A stretch of 22,882 nt of DNA from an uncultured Pseudomonadales bacterium (GTDB lineage: Bacteria; Pseudomonadota; Gammaproteobacteria; Pseudomonadales; Cellvibrionaceae), in assembly GCA_938048505.1 (NCBI GenBank), contig CALIUX010000158.1:1-22882 (forward strand), in the 5' to 3' direction. This document shows, in pieces, positions 15,359 through 22,882 of this stretch. Within the stretch, counting starts at the first letter, position 1. Each line of letters opens with the position of its first letter. The notes under the pieces are model-generated. The model searched no databases. It was not told the origin of the DNA and was given only the letters and a program-made list of their open reading frames with translations. The translations under genes and the position numbers were made by a program.

Positions 15359-15976
15359 TTAAAGACTATTTTTTACCCAGTCATAAAAATGTGCGATTTC
15401 TGAAGAAGAAAAGCCGCGATACATTAAAAAACGATACTGCTTTGCCTTTTCTTTGGGGTCAACAGGCAATGCTTTAAACTTTTTAAGCCATACGCGATAA
15501 ATCAGCTCATCTTGCGAAAAGCCTTCTCCGCTTGCATCTTCAATACCCCTATCAGCAAGCTCGGCATCAATGCCTTTTTGCTTTAACTCCTGCCTAATAC
15601 GTATAAAGCCTAATCCTTTTGCAATAGAGTTCCGAATAAATAACTCAGTAAAACGCTGATCATTTTGGTAGCCATAGCCCTGTATTTTATCAATCACACG
15701 ATCTATTTGGCTGAGATCCTCAACATTCAATGCAAGTAGTTTTTCACGCAGCATTTTCTCAGAGTATTCACGACGCGAAAGCATTTCTATGGCTTTATTA
15801 AAAAGGTAGCGGTACTGCTTTTGCTCTAACCTTTCAGTTTCCAGCTTCTCAGCTTCCAGTCTTTCTACCTCTAAGCTTTTTATTTCTAAACTACCCGTTT
15901 CTGAATTATCTTTTTTAAGCTTATCCTTTTCAAAGTTTTGAGAGCCTAATGGCTCATCAAAATTAAGCGGCTGCAT
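15359..15976 (-). CDS. recX: Regulatory protein RecX with repeat-containing N-terminal extension
   Basis: RecX binds RecA filaments and blocks their extension. The last 150 residues are a standard RecX: YRYLFNKAIEMLSRREYSEKMLREKL, then three-helix repeats including VIDKIQGYGYQNDQRFTELFIRNSIAKG, RIRQELKQKGI and a C-terminal RFLMYRGFSSSEI. The 205-residue length exceeds the usual 150-165. The excess is a charged N-terminal region (about residues 1-53) that ends in five pentapeptide repeats (x-L-E-x-E/K). The gene follows recA on the same strand after a strong hairpin, so it is probably expressed by read-through of recA transcripts. The ATG at 15976 has AAAGGT upstream. Confidence 0.93.
   Translation of the reverse strand: MQPLNFDEPLGSQNFEKDKLKKDNSETGSLEIKSLEVERLEAEKLETERLEQKQYRYLFNKAIEMLSRREYSEKMLREKLLALNVEDLSQIDRVIDKIQGYGYQNDQRFTELFIRNSIAKGLGFIRIRQELKQKGIDAELADRGIEDASGEGFSQDELIYRVWLKKFKALPVDPKEKAKQYRFLMYRGFSSSEIAHFYDWVKNSL
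15818..15892 (-). repeat. 15-bp tandem repeat encoding five LE-containing pentapeptides
   Basis: RecX residues 29-53 read SLEIK, SLEVE, RLEAE, KLETE, RLEQK: five tandem units of five residues, each with invariant Leu-Glu at positions 2-3. The DNA is a degenerate 15-bp repeat, suggesting growth by replication slippage. A period of five does not match a heptad coiled coil, but the segment should still be a highly charged helix. Confidence 0.8.
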
Positions 15977-16042
15977 TTTTATTTACCTTTTTATTTTCAA
16001 TAAAAAAATCAAAGTGCATTTATGCTAAACACAGTATTCATG

Positions 16043-16090
16043 TTATTAAAAAAGCCATGCTCGTTTAATCAAACATGGCTTTTTTAATAA
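16043..16090. terminator. recA-recX intergenic terminator hairpin
   Basis: A perfect 17-bp inverted repeat, TTATTAAAAAAGCCATG (16043-16059) and CATGGCTTTTTTAATAA (16074-16090), has a 14-nt loop. Read on the minus strand it follows the recA stop and ends in a U-run. As in E. coli, partial read-through would give low-level recX expression. Confidence 0.88.
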
Positions 16091-16122
16091 TCAGATAATT
16101 AACAGACGTTAATTTTTAAAAA

Positions 16123-17154
16123 TTAAGCAGGCTGCTCTTCTGTTGGCTTTTCTTGGTTTTCTGCAAGATCACCTAGTAATTCCTTTTTAATATCAGCTTC
16201 AAGGCGCTCGGCCAACTCTTTATGCTCACGTAAGTACTGAATCGCGTTTTGCTTACCCTGACCAATTTTTTCGCCTTCGCAGCTATACCATGCACCAGCC
16301 TTATCGACCAAACCTAACTTAACACCATAATCAACAATTTCACCTAAGCGATTAATGCCTTGGCCATATAGGATTTGAAATTCAGTTTGCCTAAAGGGTG
16401 GCGCGACTTTATTTTTAACCACTTTGACGCGTGTTTCTGAACCGACTACTTCATCGCCTTCTTTCACAGCACCAATACGACGAATATCTAAACGAACAGA
16501 AGAATAGAATTTAAGTGCATTACCACCCGTCGTAGTTTCAGGATTACCAAACATCACACCAATTTTCATACGAATTTGGTTAATAAAAATAGCTAAACAA
16601 TTAGCATTTTTAATATTACCCGTAATTTTACGTAATGCTTGTGACATAAGGCGAGCCTGTAGGCCCACATGATGATCGCCCATCTCACCTTCAATTTCTG
16701 CTTTAGGTGTAAGCGCTGCAACAGAATCCACAACCATCACATCAACCGCACCAGACCGTACGAGCATATCTGCGACTTCTAGTGCTTGCTCACCCGTATC
16801 AGGCTGCGAGACGATTAGATCATCAACGTTCACACCCAGCTTTTCAGCATAGATTGGGTCGAGAGCATGCTCTGCATCAATAAAGGCGCAAGTACCGCCA
16901 TTTTTTTGTGCTTCAGCAATAACTTGCAATGTGAGCGTTGTTTTACCTGATGATTCAGGGCCATAAATCTCAACGATACGCCCTTTGGGCAAGCCCCCTA
17001 TTCCTAAGGCAACATCAAGACCTAAAGAGCCTGTTGAAACACTGGGTATTGCTTCTCGCTCTTTATCACCCATACGCATGACGGTGCCTTTACCAAACTG
17101 ACGTTCGATTTGAGAGAGTGCAGCAGAAAGCGCTTTTTCTTTATTTGCGTCCAT
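16123..17154 (-). CDS. recA: Recombinase RecA
   Basis: RecA forms ATP-dependent filaments on single-stranded DNA, catalyses strand exchange and triggers LexA self-cleavage. The 343-residue product starts at ATG 17154 (AAGGGG upstream); an open extension to 17226 is not part of Rec[24 protein letters not shown] is the standard N-terminus. Walker A GPESSGKT is at 65-72, followed by Walker B-type [10 protein letters not shown], the L1/L2 loop regions ([21 protein letters not shown] and [22 protein letters not shown]) and the usual acidic tail ending EEQPA. The sequence is strongly conserved throughout. Two imperfect LexA boxes lie 127-161 bp upstream. The gene sits between pncC and recX, the common gammaproteobacterial order. 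Confidence 0.98.
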   Translation of the reverse strand: MDANKEKALSAALSQIERQFGKGTVMRMGDKEREAIPSVSTGSLGLDVALGIGGLPKGRIVEIYGPESSGKTTLTLQVIAEAQKNGGTCAFIDAEHALDPIYAEKLGVNVDDLIVSQPDTGEQALEVADMLVRSGAVDVMVVDSVAALTPKAEIEGEMGDHHVGLQARLMSQALRKITGNIKNANCLAIFINQIRMKIGVMFGNPETTTGGNALKFYSSVRLDIRRIGAVKEGDEVVGSETRVKVVKNKVAPPFRQTEFQILYGQGINRLGEIVDYGVKLGLVDKAGAWYSCEGEKIGQGKQNAIQYLREHKELAERLEADIKKELLGDLAENQEKPTEEQPA

Positions 17155-17280
17155 TAGGGTCCCCTTGCATTTCATGGGTTGAGAAATATGCTTATTGATA
17201 GTTTGTTCGTTTTGATACGGCTGCATTCTACAGGCGTTATGAGTTTGTATCTAATAGTGATAAAGCATAAGACAAAAATA

Positions 17281-17296
17281 CTGTATAAGCAAACAC
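17281..17296. promoter_or_regulatory. Imperfect LexA (SOS) box, recA-proximal
   Basis: CTGTATAAGCAAACAC on the plus strand fits CTGT-N8-ACAG with one mismatch in the inner half. The outer half is extended as TACTGTAT, the same as in the E. coli recA operator. It lies about 127 bp upstream of the recA start. Confidence 0.5.
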
Positions 17297-17299
17297 ATA

Positions 17300-17315
17300 T
17301 TGTGTATTCATACAG
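17300..17315. promoter_or_regulatory. Imperfect LexA (SOS) box, recA-distal
   Basis: TTGTGTATTCATACAG on the plus strand fits CTGT-N8-ACAG with one mismatch in the inner half. Its outer half reads ATACAGTA. Its centre is 19 bp from that of the neighbouring box, close to two helical turns, so two LexA dimers could bind the same face. Confidence 0.5.
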
Positions 17316-17329
17316 TACTTATTTTCAAC

Positions 17330-17821
17330 TCAGCTTTTCAGGTAATCTATGCAATAAGATAGGGCCTGCTGCACGGCTTGCTCTCGAACTGCATCGCGAT
17401 CACCTCTAAAAAGGCATGTCGTAACACATGGCGCTAAAGCGGTACCCCAGGCCAAACAAACTGTTCCAACAGGCTTTTGAGCTGATCCACCTGTTGGACC
17501 AGCAATGCCTGAGGTCACAACGCCTATCGTCGCACCCGAAACAGACAGGGCTCCTTGCAGCATCGCCAATACCACAGGCTCACTGACAGCACCATGCTGC
17601 CTAAGCAGCTCAGCCGAGACCTGTAATTGTTGCGTTTTAGCCGTATTACTATAGGTCACAAACCCCGCATTGAACCATGCCGAGCAACCTGGTGCAGCCG
17701 TAATAGAAGAGGCAATTGCTCCACCAGTACACGATTCAGCCGTTGTAATAGTCGCATGCTTACGAACAAGGGCTTTCCCTAGCTCAGTCGATAATGCCGA
17801 AATAGAGGGATTCACTAGCAT
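17330..17821 (-). CDS. pncC: Nicotinamide-nucleotide amidohydrolase PncC (CinA C-terminal type)
   Basis: PncC deamidates nicotinamide mononucleotide to nicotinic acid mononucleotide, recycling pyridine nucleotides. The 163-residue protein is the stand-alone CinA C-terminal domain. TTAESCTGG near residues 26-34 contains the catalytic Ser30, matching Ser31 in E. coli PncC. FVTYSNTAKTQQLQV, GAVSEPVV, TSGIAGPTGGSAQKPVGTV and FRGDRDAVREQAV are all family blocks. The start overlaps the upstream kinase stop by 7 bp (ATG at 17821, kinase TAG at 17815), with AAGGGA at good spacing inside the kinase gene, so the two are translationally coupled. It sits just before recA in the common order. Confidence 0.95.
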   Translation of the reverse strand: MLVNPSISALSTELGKALVRKHATITTAESCTGGAIASSITAAPGCSAWFNAGFVTYSNTAKTQQLQVSAELLRQHGAVSEPVVLAMLQGALSVSGATIGVVTSGIAGPTGGSAQKPVGTVCLAWGTALAPCVTTCLFRGDRDAVREQAVQQALSYCIDYLKS

Positions 17822-19890
17822 TGTAATCCCTTCGTATTAACCGCTTCTTTTTCAAGAACATCCTTTTTTGATGAAGACGACCAAAGCGTATTCATTTCCG
17901 TTAAAAGTAAAGCCACATCCAACGGCTTGGTCAGATAAGCATTAAAACCAGCCTCTAGGCCTTTGTTTTTATCATGTGACATGGCATTAGCCGATAAAGC
18001 GATAACGGGAATATCTTGAGTTAACGGGTCATTGCGCAAAACACCTAAGGCTTCATAACCACTCATTCCCGGGAGGTTAATATCCATAATCACCAAATCA
18101 GGCTGATTAACTCTGGCAGCAAAAACACCTTTGAATGCATCGGCAGCTATTTCAATTTTAATATTTTCATAGCCAGCAAAAAGCTGTATGAGAAGGCGTT
18201 GATTGGCTTCATTATCTTCTATATATAAAATGCTTTTAGGGTCTGATGCAGCCAAATGCACCTTAGAGACTGTGCGTTCGTGTTCAATGAGCATACTCGA
18301 TGCATCGCTCTTTATAGGTAGCTCAACCCAAAAACAACTTCCTTCATCGTCACGGTTATAAAAGCCGATTTCACCTCCCATTTGCACAACTAATTGGCGC
18401 GTGATAACCAAACCCACGCCACTCCCTTCAACATCTGACTGCTCAGCACCTAAGCGACAAAACGGCTGGAAAATTTCTTCTTTCTTAGACTCGGCAATAC
18501 CTGGGCCCGTATCGTCAATGGCAATACGCACACTGCCCGCATCGCACAAATTGCATGAAACACGCACCTCACCATAGGTACGATTGTACTTTACCGCATT
18601 ACTTAATATATTTAAAAAGACCTGTTTTAAACGGGTTCGATCGGTGAAAATGTATAAGTCTTTAGCGCCCTTCTCATCTAAGATGAGTTGAATGAATGCA
18701 AGATCTGCTCTGGGTTTAAGATAACCTATGCACTCTTCTAAAAGGGACAATAAATTGATCGATTCAATGCTCATCTCCATATGACCGGCTTCAATTTTTG
18801 CAAGATCCAGCACATCACCAATCAGTGTAAGCAAATATTTACCCGCTTTAGCAATTTCCCCAACGTTATTCTGCTGATTAACAGAAAGCTGTGCATCATT
18901 TTCCAGTAAATGCGAAAACCCCAAAATGGCATTTAAGGGGGTACGCAATTCGTGGCTCATATTTGATAAGAAATCCGATTTCGCTTGGTTAGCTGCTTCC
19001 GCTTGCTCTTTCGCAACGAACATTCCCTCTTCTGCTTCTTTCAATTCTGTAATATCCATATTAGTGCCCGACATACGTGCCGGCCGGCCTCGCTCATCAA
19101 AGGCCATATGCCCACGCGCCCGAATCCATACCCAAGAGCCATCTCGGTGACGAATACGGTACTCAACATCAAATAGGCTTCTCTGTTTGACGTGGCCTCT
19201 TAAGGCCTGATCAAAACCTCGCCCATCTTCGGGATGCATACGCGCCCGCCAAGATTGTAAACGGTCAAGGCGCTGATTCACGATATCATCGTGTTCAGTG
19301 TACCCTAGCATCTTCCAGCAGCGGCTCGAAAATGAAAAGCCGTTAGCCTCAGCACTCCATTCCCAGAAGCCATCATTAGACGATTTAATAATACGGGCAT
19401 GGCGTGCCTCACTCAGCACAAGTGCTTGCTCAGCCTGCTTGCGACGAGTTACGTCTAATACAATACCACTGATATAGTGCGCCCAATTCATCTCATCACG
19501 CGTTGCATCGGCATGAATTTCGGCCCAAACCCAACCGCCATACTTTTTTCGTACACGGTACGTCGCCTCAATCGCAACACCTTCACGCATAATACGGCGA
19601 AACGCATCATTCAGTGTTTCAAGGTCATCTGGGTGAATATAATCCTGATAATTATTCGCATCCGATATATGAACTAAATCTTCTGCATCATAAGAAAGGT
19701 TATTCCAATATCCACCACTCCACTTAACGATATTCGTCGCCAAGCACCAATCAAAGTAGCCGTAGTTATCGGCCCCTTTGAATATACGGTTGTGACGTGC
19801 CAGTGTTTTTGCGTTTTCAGACGAACTGGATTTATTCGTCTGAAAACGACGCAATGCACGACGCATTAAAGCAAACGGCTTAATCGTCAT
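17815..19890 (-). CDS. Hybrid sensor histidine kinase (PAS-PAS-HisKA-HATPase-REC)
   Basis: The 691-residue protein has two PAS_3-type domains (about 40-150 and 160-285; WVWAEIHADATRD and WVWIRARGHMAFDERGR are the diagnostic strands). The dimerisation/phosphoacceptor helix carries His313 in MSHELRTPLN. The ATP-binding domain has N-box NILSNAVKYN (about 427-436), DDTGPGI (459-465) and GSGVGL. A receiver domain has Asp603 in IMDINLPGMSGYE, acidic EDN at 558-560, Ser633 and Lys655. There is no transmembrane segment or signal peptide, so it is a soluble sensor; the PAS domains may sense redox, oxygen or a small ligand. The lack of an output domain means it likely passes phosphate to a partner. No strong ribosome binding site precedes the ATG. 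pncC is coupled downstream. Confidence 0.92.
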   Translation of the reverse strand: MTIKPFALMRRALRRFQTNKSSSSENAKTLARHNRIFKGADNYGYFDWCLATNIVKWSGGYWNNLSYDAEDLVHISDANNYQDYIHPDDLETLNDAFRRIMREGVAIEATYRVRKKYGGWVWAEIHADATRDEMNWAHYISGIVLDVTRRKQAEQALVLSEARHARIIKSSNDGFWEWSAEANGFSFSSRCWKMLGYTEHDDIVNQRLDRLQSWRARMHPEDGRGFDQALRGHVKQRSLFDVEYRIRHRDGSWVWIRARGHMAFDERGRPARMSGTNMDITELKEAEEGMFVAKEQAEAANQAKSDFLSNMSHELRTPLNAILGFSHLLENDAQLSVNQQNNVGEIAKAGKYLLTLIGDVLDLAKIEAGHMEMSIESINLLSLLEECIGYLKPRADLAFIQLILDEKGAKDLYIFTDRTRLKQVFLNILSNAVKYNRTYGEVRVSCNLCDAGSVRIAIDDTGPGIAESKKEEIFQPFCRLGAEQSDVEGSGVGLVITRQLVVQMGGEIGFYNRDDEGSCFWVELPIKSDASSMLIEHERTVSKVHLAASDPKSILYIEDNEANQRLLIQLFAGYENIKIEIAADAFKGVFAARVNQPDLVIMDINLPGMSGYEALGVLRNDPLTQDIPVIALSANAMSHDKNKGLEAGFNAYLTKPLDVALLLTEMNTLWSSSSKKDVLEKEAVNTKGLQC

Positions 19891-20068
19891 TATATTTATT
19901 AATAGCTTGGTTGAATGATCATTATTCGTTAACGGAAACTATACTACAGGTTAGAACGAGTACATAACCTACGCGGCTTAACAGCTTAGCATTCGCCATA
20001 GAAGGTCGGTTTTTACAAAAAAAACATGCGATAATTGAGACTAATCGCCAAATATTAAGAGGGGTATT

Positions 20069-21091
20069 ATGAAAATTCTTGTGACCGGTGGCGCAGGCTA
20101 CATTGGCAGTCATACACTGATTGAACTCATTGCAGCAGGCTTTGAAGTTTGCGTTGTAGACAACCTGTGCAATAGCAGTGCCGAATCACTCAAGCGCGTA
20201 GAAGCCATTAGTGGGCAGCCCATTACGTTTTATGAAGCTGATATCACTGATCGCTCTGCACTTCGTGAAATTTTCGAGAAAGAAGGCGATATCAAAGGCG
20301 TTATTCATTTTGCCGGACTAAAAGCCGTTGGGGAATCCAACACCATTCCTCTTCGCTACTTTGATGTCAATGTAGCGGGATCGGTTGCTTTAGCTGAAGT
20401 CATGAATGAATTCAAAGCCGAACACTTACTGTTCAGCTCATCGGCTACTGTCTATGGCGACCCGCACACTGTCCCGATAAAAGAAGACTTTCCAACTGGT
20501 GCAACAAACCCATATGGTCGCAGTAAACTGATGGTAGAAGAAATTCTGCAAGATGCCTGCAAAGCACCAAGCAATAAAATGAAAGTAGGCTTGTTACGTT
20601 ATTTCAATCCTATTGGCGCACATGAAAGCGGTACTATTGGCGAAGACCCTAAAGGTATACCCAATAACCTTTTGCCTTTTGTGGCACAAGTTGCAGTAGG
20701 TAAACTCCCGCAGCTCAAAGTCTTTGGTAAGGATTACTCAACGCCAGATGGAACAGGTGTACGGGACTACATTCATGTGGTTGACCTTGCCAAAGGCCAT
20801 GTTGCCGCGCTGCAAAAGCTTATTCAAAATTCGGCTGGGTGCTGCGTTTGGAATCTCGGCACAGGCCAAGGCTACAGTGTATTAGATGTGGTAAAAGCGT
20901 TTGAAAAAGCCAGCGGGAAAGAGATTCCCATTGAGTTTGCTGAAAGGCGCGCTGGAGATATTGCAGAATGTTACGCCGACCCAGCTTTCGCTAAAGACGA
21001 GTTAGATTGGTCTGCCGAGTACGATATAGAGCGCATGGTTGAAGATACATGGCGCTGGCAATCAGGCAACCCAGACGGATATGGCCAGTAA
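20069..21091 (+). CDS. galE: UDP-glucose 4-epimerase GalE
   Basis: GalE interconverts UDP-glucose and UDP-galactose using tightly bound NAD+, supplying galactose units for surface polysaccharides and galactose catabolism. The 340-residue protein matches E. coli GalE (338) so closely that key residues share its numbering: GGAGYIG at 7-13 binds NAD+, Ser124 lies in FSSSATVYG, and Tyr149 and Lys153 form the YxxxK catalytic pair in [20 protein letters not shown] and [17 protein letters not shown] are also typical. AGAGGGG precedes the ATG. It diverges from the histidine kinase gene across 178 bp, where I see no clear operator, and stands alone, followed by its own terminator. Confidence 0.97.
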   Translation: MKILVTGGAGYIGSHTLIELIAAGFEVCVVDNLCNSSAESLKRVEAISGQPITFYEADITDRSALREIFEKEGDIKGVIHFAGLKAVGESNTIPLRYFDVNVAGSVALAEVMNEFKAEHLLFSSSATVYGDPHTVPIKEDFPTGATNPYGRSKLMVEEILQDACKAPSNKMKVGLLRYFNPIGAHESGTIGEDPKGIPNNLLPFVAQVAVGKLPQLKVFGKDYSTPDGTGVRDYIHVVDLAKGHVAALQKLIQNSAGCCVWNLGTGQGYSVLDVVKAFEKASGKEIPIEFAERRAGDIAECYADPAFAKDELDWSAEYDIERMVEDTWRWQSGNPDGYGQ

Positions 21092-21098
21092 CTTGTAG

Positions 21099-21129
21099 AT
21101 TGACGCTAATTGAAACAATTAGCGTCAAT
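21099..21129. repeat. 14-bp perfect inverted repeat just after galE
   Basis: ATTGACGCTAATTG (21099-21112) and CAATTAGCGTCAAT (21116-21129) form a perfect stem with a 3-nt loop, 8 bp after the galE stop. No T-run follows. It probably stabilises the galE mRNA 3' end or works with the next hairpin. Confidence 0.7.
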
Positions 21130-21140
21130 TCAATATCGCT

Positions 21141-21200
21141 AAGTCGATCTAGCCTACGGCCTCCACTTAAAGTAAGGCGAAGAGGCTACATCGACTTTTT
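21141..21200 (+). terminator. galE terminator, long stem with T5 tail
   Basis: AAGTCGATCTAGCCT (21141-21155) pairs with AGGCTACATCGACTT (21183-21197) with a single C-C mismatch, and the right arm runs into TTTTT at 21196-21200. The 27-nt loop can fold further (GCCTC/GAGGC, or CCACTT with AAGTAAGG-type pairing). The tail orientation fits termination of galE; the stop of the convergent carbonic anhydrase gene lies only 5 bp beyond. Confidence 0.8.
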
Positions 21201-21204
21201 AGAT

Positions 21205-22002
21205 TTATTTGATCTCAGACAGTAACTTAGGATTAGTCACTAATTTACGTACGCCATGAGCATGGTCTTCATTGTAAATATTACCCTCACACCATTTACC
21301 TACCGTCTTAATATCGACTTTGGCACATTGAGGTCTAACACTCCAAGTAACCTGTAAAGGCGAGCAGACCTGCTCCGTAAAAGACGGGCCCGTTGTAGAA
21401 CCTAAAAACTCCACAGGCTTACCTGTATTCTTGGGTAAATCCTTAGCTTCTTTTAAATCTCTAAAGTCTAAGGCCGACGAATCATTCACCAACGTAAAGA
21501 CTTGTGTCTCAACACGCAAACTGGGGTTTGCGCAGGCATCCGACAAGCACGCGCCTAAGGTTGGGCCACCTTTTACATCACATGATGAATGCACCCAGTG
21601 AACTTCAATGGTATCACCCGGTTTTAGATCACCATACTTACCTTTACATACCTCACCTTTAATCGGCTTAAGCTCTTGCTTGCTTAACGATTGGCTCATT
21701 TCACACTGATAGCCACTGTTATAGCCTTTACTACCATCACCAGCATAAATCGAAAAATCTTTTGCTTTGTGCTCCGCATTTTTATGAAAGTGCACATTAC
21801 AGAGTTTCATCTCTTCTGCGGGAGGCGCTAAGCCAAAGACCACACCGTTTGATCCGCTTAAATTATCTATATCTCTTGGTGTTTGCGGGCCATACCCTTC
21901 ACAGGCAGCCTTAGGTGCTTCGCCATGGTGAGCAGCAAAAGCTGTTACAGATATAGCCGGTAAACCCAAAGCCGCAACAGATGCTAGCAAAAGTCTTTTC
22001 AC
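21205..22002 (-). CDS. Periplasmic delta-class carbonic anhydrase
   Basis: Carbonic anhydrases interconvert CO2 and bicarbonate with a metal-bound hydroxide. The 265-residue protein has a Sec signal peptide (MKRLLLASVA through AFA, cleavage about 23/24). It matches the delta class (CA_like family, first known from diatoms): LCNVHFHKNAEHKA gives His71, His73 and His78 as candidate zinc ligands, and IEVHWVHSSC (132-141) contributes two more His and a Cys. Eleven or more Cys in the mature part suggest several disulfides, consistent with a periplasmic enzyme. The start is GTG at 22002 with GGAG upstream. It stands alone between galE and a protease gene. I am confident of the family by motif but have not aligned it. 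Confidence 0.78.
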   Translation of the reverse strand: MKRLLLASVAALGLPAISVTAFAAHHGEAPKAACEGYGPQTPRDIDNLSGSNGVVFGLAPPAEEMKLCNVHFHKNAEHKAKDFSIYAGDGSKGYNSGYQCEMSQSLSKQELKPIKGEVCKGKYGDLKPGDTIEVHWVHSSCDVKGGPTLGACLSDACANPSLRVETQVFTLVNDSSALDFRDLKEAKDLPKNTGKPVEFLGSTTGPSFTEQVCSPLQVTWSVRPQCAKVDIKTVGKWCEGNIYNEDHAHGVRKLVTNPKLLSEIK

Positions 22003-22163
22003 ATTTATCTCCTATTAAAAATCCAAACTCATCATAAAAAATGCTGAAACACTATACGCAATAGCATGATATTCAGATGGTTGAGTTAAGTGCTCATTAT
22101 ATCGATCTATGACATGCACCAAAAGATAACCTACTGCAAAGCTTATGCCTTGACGGCTTCAGC

Positions 22164-22882
22164 TTATTGCCCTCGCCGCTCACCTAACCATAATTGCTTT
22201 TCATCTTGATTAATTTCAAAACGAAAGTGACGCAATACATTCATTCCCAGTAAGCCATAACCAGACAAATTCGGTAGCACAGCAACAACAACATTCTTTA
22301 ATTGCGCCTCACCCATTTGAAACGAAGGAATTGTGTAGATATCTGCGCGCGAAACACCGTTAGCTGTTTTAAACAGCCTTTGTCCTTCTAGGCGAGCATT
22401 AAGATCCGACTCAAGCTGTTCAAACTGAGTACGCGACAGACTGGTTATTGATGCACCAGTATCGATCATAAAGGCAACATCCGCGCGCCGATTTAAAACA
22501 GTTTTAATGAGGAAGTGATTGCCATGTGGCGCAAGAGGAACCCTATACTGGGGGTAACCCGAGGGATGTGATGCCACTTTTGGGGACTGAGTACCTGATT
22601 CGAACTGCTTCAACAGTTTTTCAACGCGCGCCGCAACAGACGGCTCATATCGAATATCATTAAGCAGCAACTCAGCTGAAAGGCTATCTTTTTGACGAAG
22701 ATAAATCTCTGCCTGACGAAGCATGTAACGGGGGTTGGCATAATCAGAGATAAGGAGATGATCATAAAAACTAAGCATCTCGGAAAGTCGCCCCTCATGC
22801 AGCAACTGCTCATCTATACGTTTGACAAGATCCGAAAAAGCTAGACGAATGTCTTCACTTGGCGGTAAATAAGAAAATAACA
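22164..22882 (-). CDS. Retropepsin-like aspartic protease domain protein (5' end outside window)
   Basis: The frame is open to the right edge of the window, so the N-terminus is missing; an internal TTG at 22805 is not needed as a start. The C-terminal 130 residues are a single retropepsin-like domain: FMIDTGAS with catalytic Asp encoded at 22461-22463, then TANGVSRADIY, and LLGMNVLRHFRFEIN, the family's final hydrophobic-hydrophobic-Gly and strand. Such bacterial single-lobe enzymes act as dimers. Upstream is a helical region with TPR-like spacing (YANPRYMLRQAEIYLRQKDSLSAELLLNDI), perhaps for protein binding, then a Ser/Pro linker. It is similar to periplasmic clan AA proteases, but no signal peptide can be checked. 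The 161-bp gap to the carbonic anhydrase gene shows nothing clear. Confidence 0.78.
   Translation of the reverse strand, partial: LFSYLPPSEDIRLAFSDLVKRIDEQLLHEGRLSEMLSFYDHLLISDYANPRYMLRQAEIYLRQKDSLSAELLLNDIRYEPSVAARVEKLLKQFESGTQSPKVASHPSGYPQYRVPLAPHGNHFLIKTVLNRRADVAFMIDTGASITSLSRTQFEQLESDLNARLEGQRLFKTANGVSRADIYTIPSFQMGEAQLKNVVVAVLPNLSGYGLLGMNVLRHFRFEINQDEKQLWLGERRGQ

Noticed and set aside
17155..17226. 24-residue N-terminal extension of RecA
   Set aside because: The extension has no counterpart in RecA, and ATG 17154 has AAGGGG at good spacing and the standard MDANKEKAL start.
1..22882. CRISPR arrays, tRNA/rRNA genes, insertion sequences or phage genes
   Set aside because: I found no spaced direct repeats, no tRNA cloverleaf or rRNA-like segment and no transposase, integrase or phage structural motif in the translated frames.

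Overview
The window looks like the chromosome of a free-living, probably marine gammaproteobacterium. RecA, CmoB, MgsA and GalE are all gammaproteobacterial in character, and the order pncC-recA-recX is typical of that class. A Ser-rich lipoprotein linker and a secreted beta-helix protein with a lectin-like module and an EF-hand-like loop recall the Cellvibrionaceae group (Saccharophagus, Teredinibacter). That placement is an inference from style, not a database match.

Layout. Positions 1-2250 hold small accessory genes in AT-rich sequence: the end of a membrane protein, a GNAT acetyltransferase, a META-domain lipoprotein and an LprI/DUF1311 protein. Positions 2446-4001 hold the housekeeping genes cmoB (tRNA wobble uridine modification) and mgsA (methylglyoxal synthase). 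Positions 4006-12862 hold the main system, a complete Nit1C (nitrilase-1) cluster with its own divergently encoded sigma54 activator. Positions 13043-14950 encode a secreted beta-helix protein. Positions 15359-19890, all on the minus strand, hold a PAS/PAS hybrid histidine kinase, pncC, recA with two imperfect SOS boxes, and recX. Positions 20069-22882 hold galE, a periplasmic delta-class carbonic anhydrase and a partial retropepsin-like protease.

The Nit1C cluster is the most interesting part. A PAS-PAS-AAA+-HTH activator (NitA-like) is transcribed away from an operon of nitB (Sll0783/MSMEG_0572-like), nitC (nitrilase with Glu44-Lys126-Cys160), nitD (radical SAM with an unusual CX9CX2C), nitE (GNAT), nitF (AIR-synthase/PurM-like), nitG (MSMEG_0570-like), nitH (two-Rossmann flavin oxidoreductase) and a DUF1348/NTF2-like protein. 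The 348-bp divergent intergenic region reads as a textbook sigma54 control region: a long inverted repeat (candidate enhancer), an IHF-consensus site, a GG-N10-GC -24/-12 promoter, and a hairpin starting at the predicted first transcribed base. The operon ends in a perfect 32-bp palindromic terminator. Nit1C has been linked to growth on cyanide in Pseudomonas fluorescens NCIMB 11764 and to nitrogen-starvation responses in Synechocystis, but the chemistry of most of its enzymes is not settled.

Other regulatory signals are a perfect FNR/Anr box in the long leader of the beta-helix gene, two half-degenerate LexA boxes before recA, and strong hairpin terminators after recA, after galE and between the nit operon and the beta-helix gene. 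No tRNA, rRNA, CRISPR array or transposase was recognised.
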